DNA from: Priapulus caudatus
Taxonomy: Eukaryota > Priapulida > Priapulimorpha > Priapulimorphida > Priapulidae
Direction: 5' to 3'
NCBI RefSeq assembly: GCF_000485595.1
Contig: NW_014577092.1
Span: 21,405 to 62,791, forward strand
DNA: 41,387 nucleotides
Shown: positions 38,175 through 41,387 of the stretch, piece by piece
Layout of the letters: each line of letters opens with the position of its first letter
How positions within the stretch are numbered: position 1 is the stretch's first letter
Made by a program: the position numbers and the translations under genes
The notes under the pieces: model-generated
Databases searched by the model: none
The model's input: only the letters and a program-made list of their open reading frames with translations
What the model was told of the DNA's origin: nothing

Positions 38175-38454
38175 CAGGCGCGTAGCCAGCTTTATATGGG
38201 GGGGGGTTCGTTTTTAAATGTTGGCAATTTGTGAGGGCGCGACCGAGCAAGGGGAGGGTGTGGGGGGGTCCCCCCTCCCACACGATGGAAATTTTGCAAT
38301 TATTACACTCAAATGGAACGATCTGGTGCATACCTGAGGTGAAATTCTTTAAAATTTTCAAATGGAAATTTTTTTATTTATTTTTTTTGCTCGGGGGGGG
38401 GGTCGGGAGGGTCGTGCGAACCCCCCGAACCCCCCCCCTCTGGCTACGGGCCTG
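38175..38454. mobile_element. Non-autonomous hAT-like element, CAGG.GCGTAGCCAG ends (280 bp)
   Basis: Termini CAGGCGCGTAGCCAG and, in reverse complement, CAGGCCCGTAGCCAG. Flanks CACACATA and CTGACATA agree at 6 of 8 bases. The interior has poly-G/poly-C runs and a short hairpin around GGGGGGGTCCCCCC. Confidence 0.82.
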
Positions 38455-39065
38455 CTGACATATATATATATTCGGCCCAAAATATTTATGGAAAATGGAG
38501 AGTGTTCCATTCAAAAGTCATACCTAAATAATTATTGTCTATATTTCTACACGCGGAATTAAACTGGTATAACATTTTTTTTTTTCCCAATCGGAAGAAA
38601 AATAACCCAGATTGTGAAAACATACTCGTATGATGGTGTGGGTTCGAATGCCAACTTCTGTCAGACTGTCACCATATAACAAAGTATAACAGAACGTGCT
38701 TTATTCCCGCAACAATACAAAGTGAAAGAGATGACATGCTTATATCGTGTAAACTGACAATTTTCACTGCCATGTTTCACTGGCTGGCACATTGGGCAAT
38801 AAGAAGTCCAGGATAGTGAGCCCAAGCTTATCTGTAAAATAATGAAAAATATAATCAGGTACCTCATTAAGACCAGCAGCATTATACCGTGTTATTATCT
38901 ACTCTTGATTATACACAATGACATGCATGTACGGATATTTTTAAACACAACACACACTGCTGATAGAAATGGCAATTTTACTCATCAAAGAAATCTACTC
39001 GTAATTAAAACATTGAAGGAAGGGAAGCCTGTAGCAGGAGCGATAGCGTAACAAGATAGATTATC

Positions 39066-39590
39066 ACAAGATACAGAGAAAATTTACTTGAATTGATCGC
39101 TCAGCAAACAAAATCAAATGATACCGACGAGCCGTATTCGTCTCCTACAAACGGGACATAGGATCACAAGGTAAGCTTACCCACTGCTCCTATAGATGGC
39201 GCGGCGGCTTCATTGCGCGACTTACGAGAACCCCGAGAACCAACCATCTAGCTCATTGACGAGAACCATGGAAACACGCTCAGCTGATTATGTTTCTATG
39301 GATATCATGCGCATGGATAGGGGCGAATGACTCCACAAGATGCAGAGAAAACTTACTTGAATTGATCGCTCAGCAAACAAAATCAAACGATCCGGATTCG
39401 TCTCATACAAACGGTCCATAGGAGCACAAGGTAAGGTTACCCACTCCACTGCTCCTATATAGATGACGCGGCGGCTTCATTGCGCGACTTACGACGAGGA
39501 CCCGAGAACCAACCATCTAGCAGTTCTAGCTCATTGGCGAGAGCCATGGAAACACGCTCAAAGCTGACATGCGTCTAAACAGAGGAATGA
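39066..39590 (+). repeat. Direct tandem duplication, unit about 265 bp
   Basis: Units at about 39066-39330 and 39340-39590 share TTGAATTGATCGCTCAGCAA, GCGGCGGCTTCATTGCGCGA, GAACCAACCATCTAGC and CATGGAAACACGCTCA. They differ by small indels. No reading frame is conserved between them, so I do not call a gene. Confidence 0.82.
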
Positions 39591-39670
39591 CGGAGGTTAC
39601 ACGATCACAAATCAAACGTTGAAATGATAATCACAATGGCAAACAAGCCATGATTGCCATTTCTATGAAT

Positions 39671-39836
39671 CACGCAGGTACTTGGAATGTTTCAATAGTA
39701 AAATGATGGTAAATAACCACGAAGAGTGTTTACTACAGAGAAGTCTTAATCATGTTTCGCTCCTACTCCCTCTAGGGGAAATTTCGCCTATATTGCCGAC
39801 AACTTCCTGTAAATGCCGTTCATATGCTCCTCTGCA
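39671..39836 (+). mobile_element. Single-arm relic of the 11108-11465 foldback family
   Basis: Aligns with the left arm of that palindrome: CAGGTACTTGGAATGTTTCA, AAGTCTTAAT.ATGTTTC, TATTGCCGACAACTTCCTG and ATGCTC.TCTGCA. The second arm is not present here. Confidence 0.75.
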
Positions 39837-39904
39837 ACACATAATATGAGTACACCGCACGCCCGCCGCTGTGCACAAACAACAAGAATATATATTTAAT
39901 ACAT

Positions 39905-40250
39905 TACAATAGAAGAAATAGGTCAATTATGAACAAGTCTTGTTCGACATGTTCCCAAGGTTTCGTTGGTATTATAGATATAGAATAAACATGTTTATAT
40001 ATCAATGTTGGTATTAACATCGGACAGAGGTTTCTTCGGTATTACATGCTGTCTCTTCTGACATAGATCACATTCGGTGACTGTGTCTTCACGCTGCTAG
40101 TTTGTTCCTAGGCGGTAGACTAAATCTCTTGCCAGCTGTTTGGTTTTGACCATTTCTTGGTGAGCTGCACGCAGTATCAATAATGTACTCTTCCCCATCT
40201 TAGTTGGAACGACTACTTTTCCACCTTTGTACAGGATTCATTAAATGACA
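39905..40250 (-). pseudogene. Decayed gypsy-type integrase fragment, antisense
   Basis: On the minus strand one frame reads KVVVPTKM, then MVKTKQLARDLVY, an internal TAG, and TVTECDLCQKRQH with the CxxC of the integrase zinc finger. A shifted frame continues with PWEHVEQDLF, the usual start of the catalytic core. The sequence then ends without the remaining acidic residues. It differs from the element at 1-2990, so it is a second, separate insertion. Nothing functional remains. Confidence 0.75.
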
Positions 40251-40830
40251 CCCAGTTGTTCCTAAGAATTTATGTATGGTACGTCTTCACAGTTGTACAG
40301 TTATAGCTTCACTAGCGAAAATGTCACATGGTTGTCTCTGATTGCTTAAACTGTTTGTATCAGCTTCACATTTATACAGCTTTATTCACTTTATACAGTT
40401 GTGCCTGCTGCTTCAATAAAAAAAAACATCCATTATGTTTTGTAGACCGCCTTTACTGGAAGATGTGTCACCGAGTGCTCACTGGGACAATTCTTAAATT
40501 GATATGTGATTTCCATAGGTAAACGTTTGAACTTATACCTGTCCGAGGGTATATTGAATGCTGTAATGTTGTAATCTTGACTTGTTAGCAGCGAAAGTTC
40601 ATCATTTAAATATAAAATGTGCGTGGAATGTTGCGATGGATGTTATCATGTTTTCATGATTCTCAGGGTAGAACATCTCTCCTGTCATCTAGTTATGACG
40701 GTTTGTGATGAACAGCGACTCTGCTAAAGCAGGAAATATCCTTCAACATCTTCTGTATATGTGATTAGTTCGCTGCGCTTATATATATTTAATATATATT
40801 CCAATACTTTCATAACACAAACGTATTACG
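40251..40830. other. No gene seen
   Basis: AT-rich sequence with a short A8 tract at 40419-40427 and no recognisable ORF; it may be further decayed retroelement sequence. Confidence 0.4.
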
Positions 40831-40832
40831 AG

Positions 40833-41126
40833 TATGTCAAAGCCATACAAATACATAGAAAACAATATTGTAGTGATGTACGTCGTATATAGTATATAGT
40901 ATGTAATAGACATTTTTTTAGGGTGGCCGCAACTAGATTTTTACACGTGATATGGTTAGTCTTTGTATGACGTCAGCCCCCTGAAATCTCCACAATATCA
41001 GTTACTATATATATATATAATATCAGGAGTGAATAATAATAGATCTCATATCTATAGAATCTATTATTATTCACTCCTGATAATATAATATACCGATTGT
41101 TTGCTATGTATTTGTATGGCTTTGAC
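40833..41126. repeat. Foldback element with 28-bp arms, containing a smaller palindrome
   Basis: GAGTATGTCAAAGCCATACA.. at about 40830-40860 is the exact complement of ..TGTATGGCTTTGACATACTC at about 41104-41133. The arms start next to ATTGTTT-type sequence. The palindrome at 41021-41082 lies between them. Confidence 0.75.
41021..41082. repeat. Small palindromic element, TATCAGGAGTGAATAATAAT type
   Basis: Perfect arms of about 25 bases around a short loop, flanked by ATATAA on both sides. The outer 10 bases match the element at 13558-13644. Confidence 0.8.
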
Positions 41127-41387
41127 ATACTCATAATTACACCCCTAATATATATATATATATTATCAAGAGCGTATAAAGAAGGAGAGCGAGAGACAGT
41201 CGCAGTACTGACTGATCTGGAGTCGGGTTTCGGCGAAAATACCAGATTTTCACCGCTCATTATCTCAGCGTAGGGGCATCGTAGTGACATGCGGTTTGTT
41301 TTATATTAACAAGGTAGGATAGTGGGGCAGATATGTAACAAAAATAGGTCAAAATGTTCACATCCGGCAGAAAGTGTGAAATTTTGC

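Overview
The window is animal genomic DNA and the + strand carries one long, intron-rich protein-coding gene. Eighteen exon positions with consensus splice sites encode a complete delta-type phosphoinositide phospholipase C. The DNA around and between the exons is dense in eukaryotic mobile elements: Ty3/gypsy, hAT-like, Mutator-like palindromes, a tRNA-derived SINE, satellites and microsatellites. TTAGGG-type repeats, the gypsy lineage and the intron density suit a non-arthropod, non-nematode invertebrate, probably marine. I cannot name the species.

Layout. 1-2990: left-truncated, decayed Ty3/gypsy element (reverse transcriptase, RNase H, integrase) with stops and frameshifts. 2990-5430: no gene seen. 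5430-33838: the PLC-delta gene. Three candidate first exons (5430-5565, 6053-6245, 10235-10424) all end in phase 1 at a donor and can splice to the first PH-domain exon at 18202, across an intron of 8 to 12.6 kb full of transposons. Exons 18202-29937 encode the PH domain, EF-hands, X and Y catalytic boxes and most of C2. Two different last exons (33343-33434 and 33756-33838) each encode the final C2 strand and a stop. 33839-41387: no gene seen; hAT-like elements in a cluster, a tandem duplication, an antisense gypsy integrase relic and foldback sequences.

Working of the gene. The spliced reading frame is intact in every first/last exon combination I checked. It gives 796 aa (first exon 1a, last exon 18b), 799 aa (1a with 18a), and 815 or 814 aa with first exons 1b or 1c. 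The residues known in PLC-delta to bind calcium, substrate and the catalytic water are all present, so I expect an active PIP2-hydrolysing enzyme making IP3 and diacylglycerol. The variable ends would change the tail before the PH domain and the last strand of C2.

Most notable non-genic find: four palindromic elements (10492-10751, 10858-11088, 14266-14579, 30226-30481). Each has a short run of telomere-like TTAGGG inside it and is flanked by an 8-9 bp target duplication. One lies inside an older repeat whose uninterrupted relative is also in the window.
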